A stretch of 64,000 bases of DNA from positions 3,603,501 to 3,667,500 of the forward strand of contig WPIO01000012.1 in the NCBI GenBank assembly GCA_009760855.2. Direction: 5' to 3'. Origin of the DNA: Cristatella mucedo (taxonomy: Eukaryota; Bryozoa; Phylactolaemata; Cristatellidae). The position numbers and the translations under genes were made by a program. Under the pieces are notes generated by a model that was not told where the DNA came from, did not search any database, and saw nothing but the letters and a program-made list of their open reading frames with translations. The number at the start of each line of letters is the position of its first letter. Position 1 is the stretch's first letter. This document shows, piece after piece, positions 1-12,496 of this stretch.

Positions 1-189
1 GATTTAGGAATGCAGACGTCGATGTGTAAGAATCGTGGAAGTGTGTTCCATAGTCTAGGACCTGCAGAACAAAAGCTTCTGTTGCCAACGTTCTATAAGC
101 AGAGGAATGGAGCAGCTAATTTATTGTCCATAGAAGACCTGAGGGAAATATCATCATCAATTATTACCAAATCCTGCTTATCTGACTAT

Positions 190-2775
190 ATGCAGATCTC
201 ATTCAGTCTACAATGTGTGCCTTCCTCCTCCCCATCTAAAATCACCTGTGAATCGCGAAACCTCAAGACTCGACATCGGTGCTGTCCGTGCGAGAATATC
301 TGCTTTGCCTCTGCTGCTCAATCCTTCTTTCGACCTGTCATCATTGATAGATTGCTACAATACGCACTTGCTGCCATGCTCGACGAGTTGGCACCTCTGA
401 CTAAGCGCACTGTACGCCCTCACCCAGACGGCCTATGGTTTACCACAGACATTAAACTAGCTAGGTCTACTAAGCCCAAGCTTGAAAAAGCATACACAAG
501 ATCAGGACTGACTGTCCATCGATTGGTATACGAGGACTACTGTAGATCTTACTAATTGATCCTAGCCAAGGCCAAGTCTAACTTCTATAAAGACATTGTT
601 GAATCGCAGATGCACAATCCAAAAATGCTGATGTCGACGATCAACCATCTTGGTAACCGCTCCCCCGGTTAGCTCCTTACCCAGTGATCCCTATGATGAT
701 CTAGCTGATCGCTTCTCTAGCTTCTTTGTCAACAAGATAGACAAGATCAGGGAGTCCATCCTTATGATGGCAGCATCCCCCTGGAATCCTGTCCCTCAAT
801 TCCATGCAGCACCTCAACGTCTACATTCAAGGAGGTCACTACTGACCTCGTCCCGAAGTTCATATCTGAATCAAAGAAGACAGCTAATCCTCTGAACCCT
901 ATTCTAACGTCCTGCTCCTGCGATGTATTGATCTGCTGCTGCCATGCATAACTAACATCCTAAATATGTCATTAGCCTCAGGTCATGTCCCAGCACCTTC
1001 AAATAGGCTGTAGCCAGGTCACTGCTCAAGAAAGCAGCACGAGACAAAGAGAACTTGAGCAACTTCTGCGCAGCCTCCCTTCTACCGTTCCTATCAAAGA
1101 CGCTGGACCGAGTCCATGCAGACCAGCTGAATTCATATATTGGAACTTCAAACCTTGCTAGTAAGTTCCAGTCTGGTTTTAGAGCTAATCACTCTACCGA
1201 GTCAGCATTGCTTCGGGTGTATAACGATGTACTTAGGAATGCAGACTTAGTATCTCTGCTTGTTTTGCTCGATCTTTCGGCGGCTTTAGATATTGTCGAT
1301 CACCAAGTCCTTCTTGAGGGCCTCTCATCTTGTCTGGGCATCACTGGCACTGCATTGCAATAGTTCAGGTCTTATCTCAGTGGAAGACTCCAGAGTATTG
1401 TTGTGAATGGACAAAGATCATCCGAGGAACCTCTGAATTATGGGTACCTCAGGGCTCCGTGCTGGGTCCTGTTCTTTTCATGGCTTATACTCTCCCTCTT
1501 GCTGATGTGATGCCAAGCACAATCTAGGCTTTCACTTCTATGCAGATGATACTTAATTGTACCTTTGCTTTGATCCTCCCAGCCCTCCAGCACGTCGAAT
1601 CTCTCAACTCACTTGCTGCATGTATTGATGAGCCGTGATGGTACACTAGGTAAGGCAGTTGCTTTTCACGACCTTGGTCAAGAGGTTGTGGGTTCGAATC
1701 CTGCGTTGAACAATTCTGTATTGCCACTGCAAGCGGTGGTGATAGCCTCAAGGTTCTTCTGTCGCTATACAGAAGAGGATGTTAAATCAGCTAGTATTTA
1801 TTTGTTGATGAAATCCACACATGGATGGCAGCAAACTTTCTTAAATTGAATGATGGGCAAACCAAGTGAGATTCAGAAATTGGAAAGGCTAATGCTCAAA
1901 ATTGGCTCTGCAAGCATATCTCCTGTTGAATCTGCACGAAATCTTGGTGTCATATTCCAAAGCGACCTTTCATTAGACGACCACATCAGCTCCACAGCAC
2001 GTCTGCCTACTTTCAGCAACATACAAGTGCTAAAATTTGGGCTTGTTTAGACAGGGATACCACATCTAAATTAGTCCATGCATCTGTGACATCCCGTCTG
2101 ATTTCTGTAACTCACTGCTTACTGGTCTTAGGGCCTGTGCACTCTGGCGCTTACAGCTGGTGCAAAACTTTGCAGCTAGGCTTGTCTGCCGTGAGCGTTG
2201 TAGTTCCCACATCACACCACTTCTTGCCGACCTGCACTGGCTCCCAGTCAAGCAGCACATTGACATCAAGGTTTTGTCACTCACTTTTAGGTCCCTTAAT
2301 TCTTTTACTCCAGCCTACCTATCAGATCCACTCCCTCACCAGGCTAAGCATCGTACCACCCGCTTCTGGAATCTAACTGTTTACCCATACCTCGTACAAA
2401 TATCAAATTCTTTGGAGACCTTGCTTTTAGTTCGTATGCTCCTAAAGCCCGGAACTCACTCCCGACTTCCGTCACGACATTTCCTGATTGTTCCACATTT
2501 AAAAAGAAACTAAAAGGCATATATATTTTCGACAGTATTTAGTGGGTCCCTGAGATTCGTCCTTTATGTGCTGATGCTTGCTGACACTGTGCATGGTGCC
2601 ACTAACCATACTTGCACGATAACCCCTGTGCATGTATCCTCTAACCATGTTATTCTTGTTGTTTATTGAGCATACTACCACTAACGATTCGATCGTGTGT
2701 TCTTTGCAGCACATATAAAGTGCCTAGAAAGAGATTGAGTTATTTGATGGTGCTATATCAAATGCTTTAGTATTA
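190..2775 (+). mobile_element. LINE-B copy B1 (L2/CR1-group non-LTR retrotransposon), decayed
   Basis: Reading through frameshifts gives the conserved linker (SSLIDCYNTHL, MLDELAPLTKRTVRP), then RT motifs: [53 protein letters not shown] and VPQGSVLGPVLF. After these come the C-terminal region ([19 protein letters not shown]) and a 3' tail at 2705-2775 with the family's terminal block (AGAAAGAGATTGAGTT then GGTGCTATAT). Several frames and stops break the ORF, so it is inactive. A SINE1 is inserted at 1631-1804. The 5' end is unclear; bases 1-190 may belong to the element but match nothing I can align inside the window. Confidence 0.85.
1631..1804 (+). mobile_element. SINE1 inserted in LINE-B B1
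   Basis: The tRNA-related head has a B-box GGTTCGAATCC at about 1690. The body shares the stretch GCAAGCGGTGGTGATAGCC and the end AAATCAGCTAGTATTTATTT with other copies here. It splits the LINE reading between ACIDE and the segment before TWMA. The sequence TTGATG is duplicated on both sides (1625-1630 and 1805-1810), as expected for a target-site duplication. Confidence 0.8.
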
Positions 2776-2784
2776 TGATTAAAG

Positions 2785-3850
2785 AGGAGGCTGAAACCGG
2801 TGCAGCAGTTCAGCTAGGTAAGAAGGAGCCAAGCCGTGGCGAGCCTGGTGGATCAGCTTAAGAACTTTTCTCTGTATCCGTTGATCAATCGGCAGCCATC
2901 CAAGCTCGTTCAGCAAAGGAGATACACGGTCAAACCTCTGAGATTTGTTAACTATGCTGGCAACCATATTTATCATCATCAGCAGTGGTCTAATAGCTTT
3001 TATTCGGTAGTCCAGCTAAAAAAATGCAATTACAACAATCCAGCTGAGACAGAACCGGGAGCTAGTTAAATTTTTTGCAAGCCATTTTGTTAGCTAGTCC
3101 ATAACCTTTGATAGGGATCGAACGTGGTGGCCAGCTTCGGATGCAGTCTTTTTAATGAAACTTTCAAAATTTAAGCAGTTGTCAAAGACGATACCTAAAC
3201 ACTGTTTTCACACGTTGACTGTCGCACAGCAGTATCACCTATTAGAAGAGCAGCGTCTTCTAGTCCATACACTTGGGGCATCCTATGAGTTTCAGCTTCG
3301 TTTTAATGATAATAGCAATAATGATAATACATTTGATATAGAACCCTCAGATAACTCAATCTCTTTCTAGGCACTTTGCATTTGCTGCAAAGGAGGCGCG
3401 ATGACGTGGTTAGTAGCAGCATGCTCAATAAACAGCAAGAATAACAAGGTTAGGGGTGACATGCACAGGGTCATGCAAGTCTTATCATTGTTAAGTTTAA
3501 GGAAGTTTACAGCCCTCTAGGAGTGAATGTCTTCAAGGCAACTATTCAGTTTATCTTTTGCTGCAGCAGATTCCGATGGTTTAAATGACAAATGCAGCTG
3601 AGTATCGTCAGCATTAAAGTGATAGCCTATTTCACGAGCCCGAATGACTTTTCCCAGTGGTTGAGTATAAATAGAGCACAGCACAGGACCGAGGACGGAC
3701 CATTGTGTGACTCCACAGGTGACTAGTCTGGTAGATGAGACCTGACCCCCACATGACACGGATTGATTATGATCGGACAAGTACGATTTGAACCACGCTA
3801 GTACGGCCAGATAAGCAATACCTTTTCAACAGGCTGTTAAAGGCCCTTAA
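2785..3850 (-). mobile_element. LINE-A copy A3 (L2/CR1 group), broken remnant
   Basis: On the minus strand 3780-3517 encodes an RT block containing QSVSCGGQVS, GVTQWSVLGPV and FNADDTQLHLSFKP. Compared with the intact copy at 8.6-10.2 kb, the catalytic YADD has become NADD and GVPQGSVLGP has become GVTQWSVLGP. 2979-2779 encodes the C-terminal part (NKSQRFDRVSPLLNELGWLP). The region between is LINE-A sequence interrupted by a LINE-B 3' end at about 3310-3490. It cannot encode active RT. Confidence 0.8.
3310..3490 (-). mobile_element. 5'-truncated LINE-B 3' end inserted in LINE-A A3
   Basis: The block AACTCAATCTCTTTCTAGGC, the CATTTGCTGCAAAGG motif and the GGTTAGGGGTGACATGCACA stretch match the reverse complement of the LINE-B 3' UTR seen at 24.8 and 28.8 kb. 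LINE-A sequence resumes on both sides. A short TTWATSAT-like stretch is repeated at the junctions, consistent with a target-site duplication. The AAT-rich 3' end lies on the left, as expected for a minus-strand insertion. Confidence 0.75.
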
Positions 3851-5562
3851 GAGGCTTCCTGTTGACTGATAGTTTTCATTAAGGCCTATTGGAAATATGG
3901 TGGACAGACCCTGTCAGTAATAATTATTTTGTTATAATAGCATAGTTAAAGAAAAGAAGCTATAGTCTTTTTACTTCGGGTATACAGCAGCCAAATTGTT
4001 TAAAGTAAACGGGGCATATTAGAGAGTAAGCACACCACTTTTCGGCTTGCTAAGCCAACGAGGCAGCAGAAAAAAATGTAGTACGACGTTACACTTCAGG
4101 TGATTTCCGGCTCTGCCCATTCAAGTTCAAGTTTAGTCCCTCCCTGATGCAATTCCCGCCTACAGGTTAACTGAGACTATCACTAATATAATATTAATAA
4201 TTAAAACTAATAGTATATTAATGAGGATACCTTGCATCACCGGGCCTGCCTGAAGTTAGGTTGGGCTTCCCGTGTGACTTGTGCAGGGATCACAGTATTG
4301 AATTCCAACCATGCTGGGCTTTTTCTGTGTGTGCTGTATGTCACCACACTATTCTCCTGTCATTGGATTGCTAGGGCTGCAGTTCATGTATTAAAATTCT
4401 TGTCGACTAGGATGCCTTGCCGCTAGAGTACTCAGCCACTATTGACTGGAAACAGAGGGTGTGGAGCGGCTTGGCATCCATTCCTCGAGCATACTTCCCT
4501 ACTGGTGTGAGGGCCGTCAATGCCTATGCCATCCACGGCTCTGGCGATAGGAGGCAATATGAGGCACTTTATCCAGTATCCAACAGCCACTACGAGCAGC
4601 CTGATTTGTGAGTATTGTCTGCGACGTTTAGTTTGTTCGCTCGTCTGCATCTGATTTTGTACAATCTCCCGGCTTTCCTGTGCTTGTGCCAATGTGGTAA
4701 GTGTAATCTGACAATCAATGACCTTATAGAGCTTTGTGGAGCTAAGCTTACCTTTCAAAAGTACTGAAGATTAGGCGAGGTTAGTACTTAGCTTGAGCAA
4801 AAGTTATCAGAATTTCTTAGTAAAATTGTTTTATACCTCGAGGGCTTGTTAGGAGTTACAATGGGTGACTTCACGGCCACTAGTTTTGCTATCGATTTTC
4901 CATAATTTCGGCTAGCAGTGGTATTAAATCAGCGAACCTAGTGTAATCTCGTACTTGTTACTAGAATTCGTTTGTGGTGTTTTTGCGTTGCACCATTGCA
5001 TTTCATTATACCTAACTTAAGAAGCCGCACGACTTCTCGGGATACAGTTAAAAATAGCAATGATAAAAGGGCAGATGTATGTAGTTTTATATTAGCTTAA
5101 AATACTTAACAGCAGCTTTGTGTAATGGTAATAGTGAAGAATATGCAGCTAATAAATGAGAGACATGATCCACCCTCCTTGAACTGCTAATGCTATGGCT
5201 ACTCACCAATTTAGATTTATCACATTTCATTTGATCTGGTAAGGATTTTGTGTTTGCGTCTTCAATCTCATGTGAAATAAACTAGCAAGCAGTAGATTTG
5301 TGTGCCCCATAGTGGTGGTTTTGTGCTGATATAATACTGAGGAAAAATGCTCAGCCTCAATACAAGTAGGAAACGCTGCCAGTGTTGCCTTGTGTAAGTT
5401 TAATTTTTATTTGATCATCTTTTAACTGATTTACGTTTCTACTATCTCTTTGCTGTAAAGGTCACTGAAGCAGCCCTGAAGAGATTTGTCTTTGACCAGT
5501 CATCGAGCTTGCATGTCAACCGTTTTCCAGTATCACATTTCAGTACCCATGATGCCGAGCTG
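3850..5562. other. Unrecognised AT-rich intergenic DNA
   Basis: I see no convincing exon, RNA gene or known repeat here. Short frames (for example at 4417-4611 and 4432-4758 on opposite strands) show no family motif and are shadows of each other. Confidence 0.5.
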
Positions 5563-5700
5563 GGTTTGTTCCAGCGGTTAAGGTGCTCGCCCCGACTAAG
5601 GTCTGGCTGAGGTCGTAGGCTCGAGCCCTGAGGCATATGTGAAGCGCCTGAATAAAGATTTAGTTCTCTTGGGGCGCTAAACAAACAAATTATATTGAAT
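5563..5700 (+). mobile_element. SINE2 copy
   Basis: The tRNA-like head reads CAGCGGTTAAGGTGCTCGCC, with a B-box-like GGCTCGAGCCC. The tail AAGCGCCTGAATAAAGATTT then TTGGGGCGCTA matches the other SINE2 copies and ends in AT-rich sequence. Confidence 0.75.
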
Positions 5701-5762
5701 TATATTTATGCGATAGACGCGAACTTTCATTATGTGCGTGGCGGCTCTATGATTCACCTTGG

Positions 5763-5831
5763 AAGATTTTATAAGTTCATTCGACTGTTTACGTGGAGAT
5801 TTGATAAGTTCATTTGACTGTTTACGTGATA
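5763..5831. repeat. Two-unit tandem duplication of ~35 bp
   Basis: The unit containing ATAAGTTCATTCGACTGTTT is followed at once by a near-identical unit with ATAAGTTCATTTGACTGTTT. Both end in TACGTG. One C/T difference in this core and small changes at the start show a fairly recent duplication. Confidence 0.8.
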
Positions 5832-7304
5832 AGTCTGAACGCCTAGTCTTTTGGTTAGTTCAAATTGGCTACCTTCAAGATGTACCGACCAGTCCTCCCC
5901 TAGTATTCACTTGTCGTCTTTGGAGTCAGTTTTCAACAATTATTAGATGGCACTGACACGGCTGTGTGGACTCAGCAAGCTATAATCGAAGCGTTGTCCC
6001 TACCAATGCATGCCATTCGAGTGTGCCATTTGTTGTAGCCATCGGTTGGAGTTCTTCCAGCCGATTGACTTTTGTCCCTCCACGGAGGTCTCCAAGATTT
6101 GGCAGGAGAGCCTACAGCCGAGCCGTCTGCTCTAAATTCCTCCGTGCTAGAGAGTGCTCCGTCTTCTCATACCTCACACCAGGATACGACTGAGAGCGAC
6201 TGCTCGACCATGCTGGATGGCAGCGTGATCTCGCTTTGATTGCAAGCACCTTGTCAGGCTGCTGGTGGGCTGTATACTGTGTGGGTGCTGTTCGTTGGCC
6301 CATATCTTGGGTTTATAGTTTCCTTAATGCCTCCACTTCCCACGATCAGGCACTCGTGAGGGATCGATGGCTGAGGCATCTGAGCTCATACGAGCCTTAT
6401 GGGAATAAATGAATGTCAATCGTCACTGCAAGCCTCGTTTTTGTTTCGATCAATTGCCTTGTCATAGGAAGAAGCCTGAATGGAGTTGCTAGAACAACGG
6501 TTATACCGCGAAGTTTGGGCTCCGCAGCATTTCTTCTCAGGTGAAATTGTGCACAAGGATAATGATTCGCTCTTGCACTGACTTCCCTAGGGTATGAGAA
6601 GGCATACGCTGTTGCTTGTGCGTTGAGAGCCTGACGGGTTAAGTGATACTCGTGAATGCAACCTGGTGATTCCATTGGATTGCATCCGTATGTAACTCAC
6701 TGAGTCAGCTGTTCGTGGGAACAGTTGGTCAGCATTAGTTCGCTGTGTGCTGAAGCAACCGGCAGAGATCCGTAAGTTTCATCGCAATTGTACTGTATAT
6801 GAATGCAGATGCACTTGAAATAATGACATGCTCTCCAAGTAAGACTTTACATAGCTATTTTTATTTAGTTGCGAAGTACACTATCGAAGCTATCGGGTAT
6901 ACCGAGAACCAAAACGGTTTGTTCTACAACGCTAATCGATAATCCGTTAGTTACTCTAGCTGGAATTGTCAGTCGTGCATTTGTTGCTTTTAATGAAAGG
7001 GCTGACCTGTCATCAAGTGGGAAATCAGAAATCTGGCCATTTAATGGAATACTTCGAAGAGAGCATTTCCAGCTCAGCTAGGGAACTTTTCTTTACGAAA
7101 AAATAGGATTTGTTGAACCGACGACCAACTTGCTCAGCTGCTGTGCAGTGAGCAGCTGATGGGCTGTGATCCTCCGAGCCACGAACTAATTCTGGAATGC
7201 CGTTCTTGAAGACCGCTTTATAAAAATTCCGGTCTTGGAGGAACACTGTGTCGCAGTCGGTCGTGCCTTAATTTTTGACGTTTTTAAGACCCATTGATCA
7301 TGTC
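5832..7304. other. Unrecognised intergenic DNA
   Basis: No gene or known repeat is recognised. Frames at 5966-6193 (+), 6397-6675 (-) and 7025-7246 (-) lack motifs, splice context or similarity to the mobile elements in this window. Confidence 0.5.
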
Positions 7305-7800
7305 CACGGAATTATCAATTTCTGGCTGGTAGTTACCCAGAGAACTATCAATCTTTAAAAGCTGCCATTGTTCTGTTGAGTGAGATGAAGTCTGTTGGCT
7401 ACCGTATGCGAACCGAAAGCCGCTCAGGCTTCGAGTGTGCTACAGACAGCTCGACTGCGTTGCACCCACATAGTCATCCCTGTGGCTAAATGGGGTTACA
7501 GGCGGAAATGCATTCATAGATTTAATTACCAATCTCTTCCAGGTCCCCAAAGAAAGCTCAAGCTCTAATTGGTCCCAATAGAATTATTAATCTCTGGTGG
7601 GTTTCCATAGAATTGTCAAGCTTTTGAAGGTGCTCAGGATATTATCAATTTCTGGTAGGTCTTAATGGAAAAATCAATCGCTGGTGGTTGCCCTATAATT
7701 ATCAATCTCTGTTTGATGCTCTTAGATTGAGCAATCTCTGGAAGGTGCCCCCAATAATGAATAATCTCTGGTAAGCTCCCAATACCATTCTACTGCGACG
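7305..7800. repeat. Diverged ~30-bp tandem repeat interrupted by a LINE-A tail
   Basis: At least ten units follow the rough pattern AATTATCAATCTCTGGT followed by GGT and CCC-containing spacers, for example near 7311, 7345, 7525, 7586, 7612, 7640, 7670, 7696 and 7760. Unit lengths are about 28-34 bp and divergence is high. A LINE-A 3' tail at 7375-7500 lies within the array. Confidence 0.65.
7375..7500 (+). mobile_element. LINE-A 3' tail fragment
   Basis: Shares GAAGTCTGTTGGCTACCG, CGAAAGCCGCTCAGGCTT and the CACCCACATAGTC stretch with the 3' end of the LINE-A copy at 10350-10505. No coding sequence remains. Confidence 0.75.
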
Positions 7801-8064
7801 TATAGTTATGGAACTATCGGAATATTGGCTGAGTGAGGGGGGGGGGAGAAATTGTGCCATGCCGAGCCTAAGGAAAGCTTAAGGAAGGCCATATTCGTTG
7901 AGGCTGAAGTCTCTGTAGACTACTCTGACAGCGTATTTACTCGAATTTTCGTCTATTAAAACGAGTTCTCTAGTTTGATATGTAGGATAGGCCCATGGGT
8001 AGTAACCATGCCGAGCGCGACGAGTCAACACATCTTGTTTGTGTAGGGCTACACCTTTTCGCAG

Positions 8065-10505
8065 CTCAATAAGCACTATATATTTTGACCCTCTCAGATC
8101 ATTGTTCGGTCTCGTTTACTGTTCCTGCTCCCTCGTACGTACAGGGCAATGTCGAATTTGCCAAACGACGTAACTTACAAAGCATTGACATGGACAAGTT
8201 TTTGAAATCTGTTTGTGATGCAGGCCTTCTTGATTGCATTCAGACTCGACCGGCAGCCTCGATACCCTCACTGATGCGATGAACATGACACTCAGGAGTG
8301 CTCTTGACAAGCATGCTCCCGTTCGCTCTATTCGTGTTCAAAGTCGTCGAGATTCCTTTCAATCGACAAAAAACTCCTTAAGATGCGCCGTGTTAAGCGC
8401 AGGCTGGAACGTCGTTTCAAGAAATCGGGGTCTGAGGCAGACCTAGTCAATTTTAAAGACTTCCTTCGAGTTTACACCCGAAAGCTTTAAAAAACCAGGG
8501 CTTCTTTTTTCATTAGAAAGCTGAATTTCTGCCAGTCGGACACTAAACAGATTTATAAGACAGTAAACCATTTACTGGCCAATTCTGTGAGGTCCGACTC
8601 CCCAGATATTAAAGGCTCAGCCGAAAAGTTTTCAGCCTTCTTTACTGAAAAAATTGTGCACATTCGTGCCTCCATTAAGCACCCTCCGACCAAAGCAATC
8701 GCCGTTCCTCAACCTGTGACCTTTCTTAAAAGGTTCTCCGATGTTTCTGCCTGTGATGTGGCTGCCTTAATAAGGTCTAGCAAAAAGAGCTCGTCTCCTG
8801 AAGACCCTATACCTTCATCTCTGTGGTCTTCACTTGCAGACCAACTTAGCCCTGCCATAACCAAGATTTTTAATGCTTCTTTAGGAAAAGGGGTCGTCCC
8901 CAAGTCCTTCAAATCTGCAATCGTTAGATCTATTCTTAAAAAGCCTGGATTAGACACAGAGGTCCTAGCAAACTACCGTCCAGTTTCCCTTCTTCCGTTC
9001 TTGTCAAAGATTCTTGAAAAAATTGTTGCTAAGCAGCTAGTTGAACATATTGAAAATAATGGAATGTCAGAAACATCTCAATCAGGGTTCAAGAGGCAGC
9101 ACTCTACTGAAACTGCTCTCCTCCGTGTTAACAATGACGTTCTACGTGGCAACGACGACGGGAATGTCACTGCCCTAGCTCTGCTAGATCTGTCTGCTGC
9201 CTTCGACACCATTGATCACGAAGTCCTGCTTGAACGATTGAGAACAACGATCGGTCTGGCAGACGAAGCACTGGCGTGGTTTAAATCATACTTGTCTGAT
9301 CGTGTTCAATCCGTGTCGTGTGGGGGTCAGGTCTCAGACATGAGAAGGGTCACCCGTGGAGTCCCTCAAGGGTCTGTACTCGGTCCCTTGCTGTTCTCCA
9401 TTTATACACAACCTCTGGGAAAAGTGATTAAGGCCCATGGAATAGGATATCACTTCTATGCTGACGATACTCAGTTGTATTTGTCATTTAAACCGTCGGA
9501 ATCTGCTGCAGCAACTGAGAAACTGAATGCTTGCCTTGCCGATATTCGATCCTGGATGTCGGAAAATTTCCTGAAATTAAATGACGATAAAACCGAACTG
9601 CTGCTCACAGGACACCCTAAGCGTGTAGCTGGATTAAATGGCTTTGCTCTTCTAATAGGTGATGCTATTGTGCGACCTTCACCACGTGCTCGTAATCTAG
9701 GTGTCGTGTTCGACAGCTGCCTCAATTTCCAAAGCTTCATTCAGAAGACTGCCTCTACAGCTAGCCATCACATCCGATCCCTATCCAAGATTAGAAGCTG
9801 TCTCCCACGGTGGCTTGTAAAAAATTTAACTAGCTCTTTAGTTCTGTCTCGGCTTGATTATTGTAATTCCCTTTTGGCTGGGCTACCAAAGAAAGCTATT
9901 ATGCCACTACAGCGGACTATGAATATGGCTGCAAGGCTGGTCTTCAAGTCCCAGCGGTTTGAGCACGTGTCACCTCTGCTGAAAGAGCTAGGATGGTTGC
10001 CGGTTGAGCAAAGGATACAGAGCAAAGTTCTTACGCTGACCCACAAGGCCCGCCACGGCTTGGCTCCTTCGTACCTAGCTGAACTGCTGCATAAGTTTCA
10101 GCCTGTTCGCGCCCTCAGGTCCTGTGTGGACAATAAATTAGCTGTCCCATTCCTCCGCTTAAAGACAGTTGGCGACAGAAGCTTTAGCTCTGCAGGTCCT
10201 AGGCTGTAGAACTCGCTTCCACAATTCTTACGCAACGACAACTACTCTCCAACTGCCGACTACGGCACATCTTTTTCAGCGGTCCTGAACTGCTACTTCT
10301 ATGCTACTCACTACCTCAACTGCTCTCCTGACTCTGCTATGCTTCCCACTTTCTCTTTGTTACGTGAGACAAAGTCTGTTGGCTACGGAATGCGTACCGA
10401 AAGCCGCTTAGGCTGTGAGTGCGCTATACAAAACTCTCCTGCGTAACACCCACATGGTCTTTATGACTTTGTGGAGTTACTGACGGAGATACATATTTTA
10501 ATACG
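8065..10505 (+). mobile_element. LINE-A copy A1, 5'-truncated, best-preserved L2/CR1-group LINE
   Basis: It starts in the end of the endonuclease domain (LSDHCSVSFTVPAP at ~8088) and runs through the linker, RT, C-terminal region and 3' UTR to a tail ending GTTACTGACGGAGATACAT. 5' truncation is typical of LINE retrotransposition. The linker frame is broken by a frameshift near 8360 and a TAA at 8488. From 8587 the RT frame is intact to 10206. The endonuclease is mostly missing, so this copy cannot mobilise itself. Confidence 0.9.
8587..10209 (+). CDS. LINE-A reverse transcriptase reading frame, 540 codons (transposon remnant)
   Basis: The encoded protein has the non-LTR RT motifs in order: [19 protein letters not shown] (~residues 130-148), QSGFKRQHSTETALLRV (~165-181), LALLDLSAAFDTIDHEVLLE (~198-217), TRGVPQGSVLGPLLFSIYTQ (~257-276), YADDTQLYL (catalytic Asp pair at 293-294) and a C-terminal RLDYCNSLLAGLP with DLxWLPVxxRI-like LGWLPVEQRI. 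Its function in the element is target-primed reverse transcription. The frame ends AGPRL-TAG, and the next codons read NSLPQFLRN. In LINE-B the equivalent is WNSLP, so the TAG at 10207 is probably a TGG-to-TAG mutation. The codon used as start is internal; the true protein began further upstream. Confidence 0.88.
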   Translation: MRSDSPDIKGSAEKFSAFFTEKIVHIRASIKHPPTKAIAVPQPVTFLKRFSDVSACDVAALIRSSKKSSSPEDPIPSSLWSSLADQLSPAITKIFNASLGKGVVPKSFKSAIVRSILKKPGLDTEVLANYRPVSLLPFLSKILEKIVAKQLVEHIENNGMSETSQSGFKRQHSTETALLRVNNDVLRGNDDGNVTALALLDLSAAFDTIDHEVLLERLRTTIGLADEALAWFKSYLSDRVQSVSCGGQVSDMRRVTRGVPQGSVLGPLLFSIYTQPLGKVIKAHGIGYHFYADDTQLYLSFKPSESAAATEKLNACLADIRSWMSENFLKLNDDKTELLLTGHPKRVAGLNGFALLIGDAIVRPSPRARNLGVVFDSCLNFQSFIQKTASTASHHIRSLSKIRSCLPRWLVKNLTSSLVLSRLDYCNSLLAGLPKKAIMPLQRTMNMAARLVFKSQRFEHVSPLLKELGWLPVEQRIQSKVLTLTHKARHGLAPSYLAELLHKFQPVRALRSCVDNKLAVPFLRLKTVGDRSFSSAGPRL

Positions 10506-11519
<1,014 letters not shown>

Positions 11520-12496
11520 CAATCAACAGCTGCTATAATTAGGCTGCTGCTAGCTTGCAGCTAAATGATTTCTGAAACAACTCACACTTGCTTGGAGGCG
11601 TTAATTTACTATTTCAATGATGACTGCGAATGCAGACCGATCCATAATATCCGCATGTCATAGGTCCGGCGTTTATTAACTCGGGGCTATCACCACCGCA
11701 TTTCCGGTACACGCTTGGATGTTTCGCTCGTTGCACAGGTAATCAATATTTACTGAGGTGACTTGGTCACTCTTAGCATAGCTTGCCGAAGTCGTTAGGA
11801 CGGTCGCTGGCTGCTTCCGCTAGGCTGGTCCGCTCAGACGCTGGAGCTGCGGTGCACTACAGACATCTACAAGGTATTTCGATTAATCGACGGCATTAAG
11901 TTGTCTTCAGCACGTTTGTTCGCTTGTATGAATTATTTTCAGTCTTGAAATGCCCCAGCTCTTGCTCGTTATTTGTTCTTTACAAACTAAGCGCAGCCAA
12001 TATTCCAGCAGATTCGACCTACTTAGGCAATGAGGCCGTGCTCAGCATTGAAATATCTGCGTCCGTGCGTTAACCTTAACTTATAATTCTCAAATAATAA
12101 TCTAGCACGAAGCAAGCACGCGTGCTCTCAACGCTAAAACGCGCTTGTGTTATGCAATTCTCCTGCTTATTAGTCGCGCTTGAGTGCATGGCTGCAAAGA
12201 ATGTTACAAAGAGTAAATAGAAGAGGTCCAATTTTAAAGAATGTACACTAACAATGCTTAAAACAGTGTTGAAATATATTGCTAAATGAAAGAAACATAA
12301 TATTGAGAATGAGTTGAAATCGTCAACAGTTCAATTTGGTATTTGCTGAAACATATTTTGTAATCTATCGGGTAGACAAAGAAATCTAGTGAGCCTTTCC
12401 ACAAGCTCCCTATGAAATTTCATTAGCTCCGGCATCAAAGAAACTCTAAGCGGAGGCTGCAGCCCGACTTTCCCTTGTCTCCGTGACAGGTGGCAG
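11520..12496. other. Unrecognised intergenic DNA
   Basis: No long frame, RNA gene or known repeat is visible in this stretch. Confidence 0.5.

Noticed and set aside
7879-8076. 65-codon minus-strand frame before LINE-A A1 that looks protein-like
   Set aside because: No family recognised, no splice sites or neighbouring frame, and it abuts a LINE truncation point.
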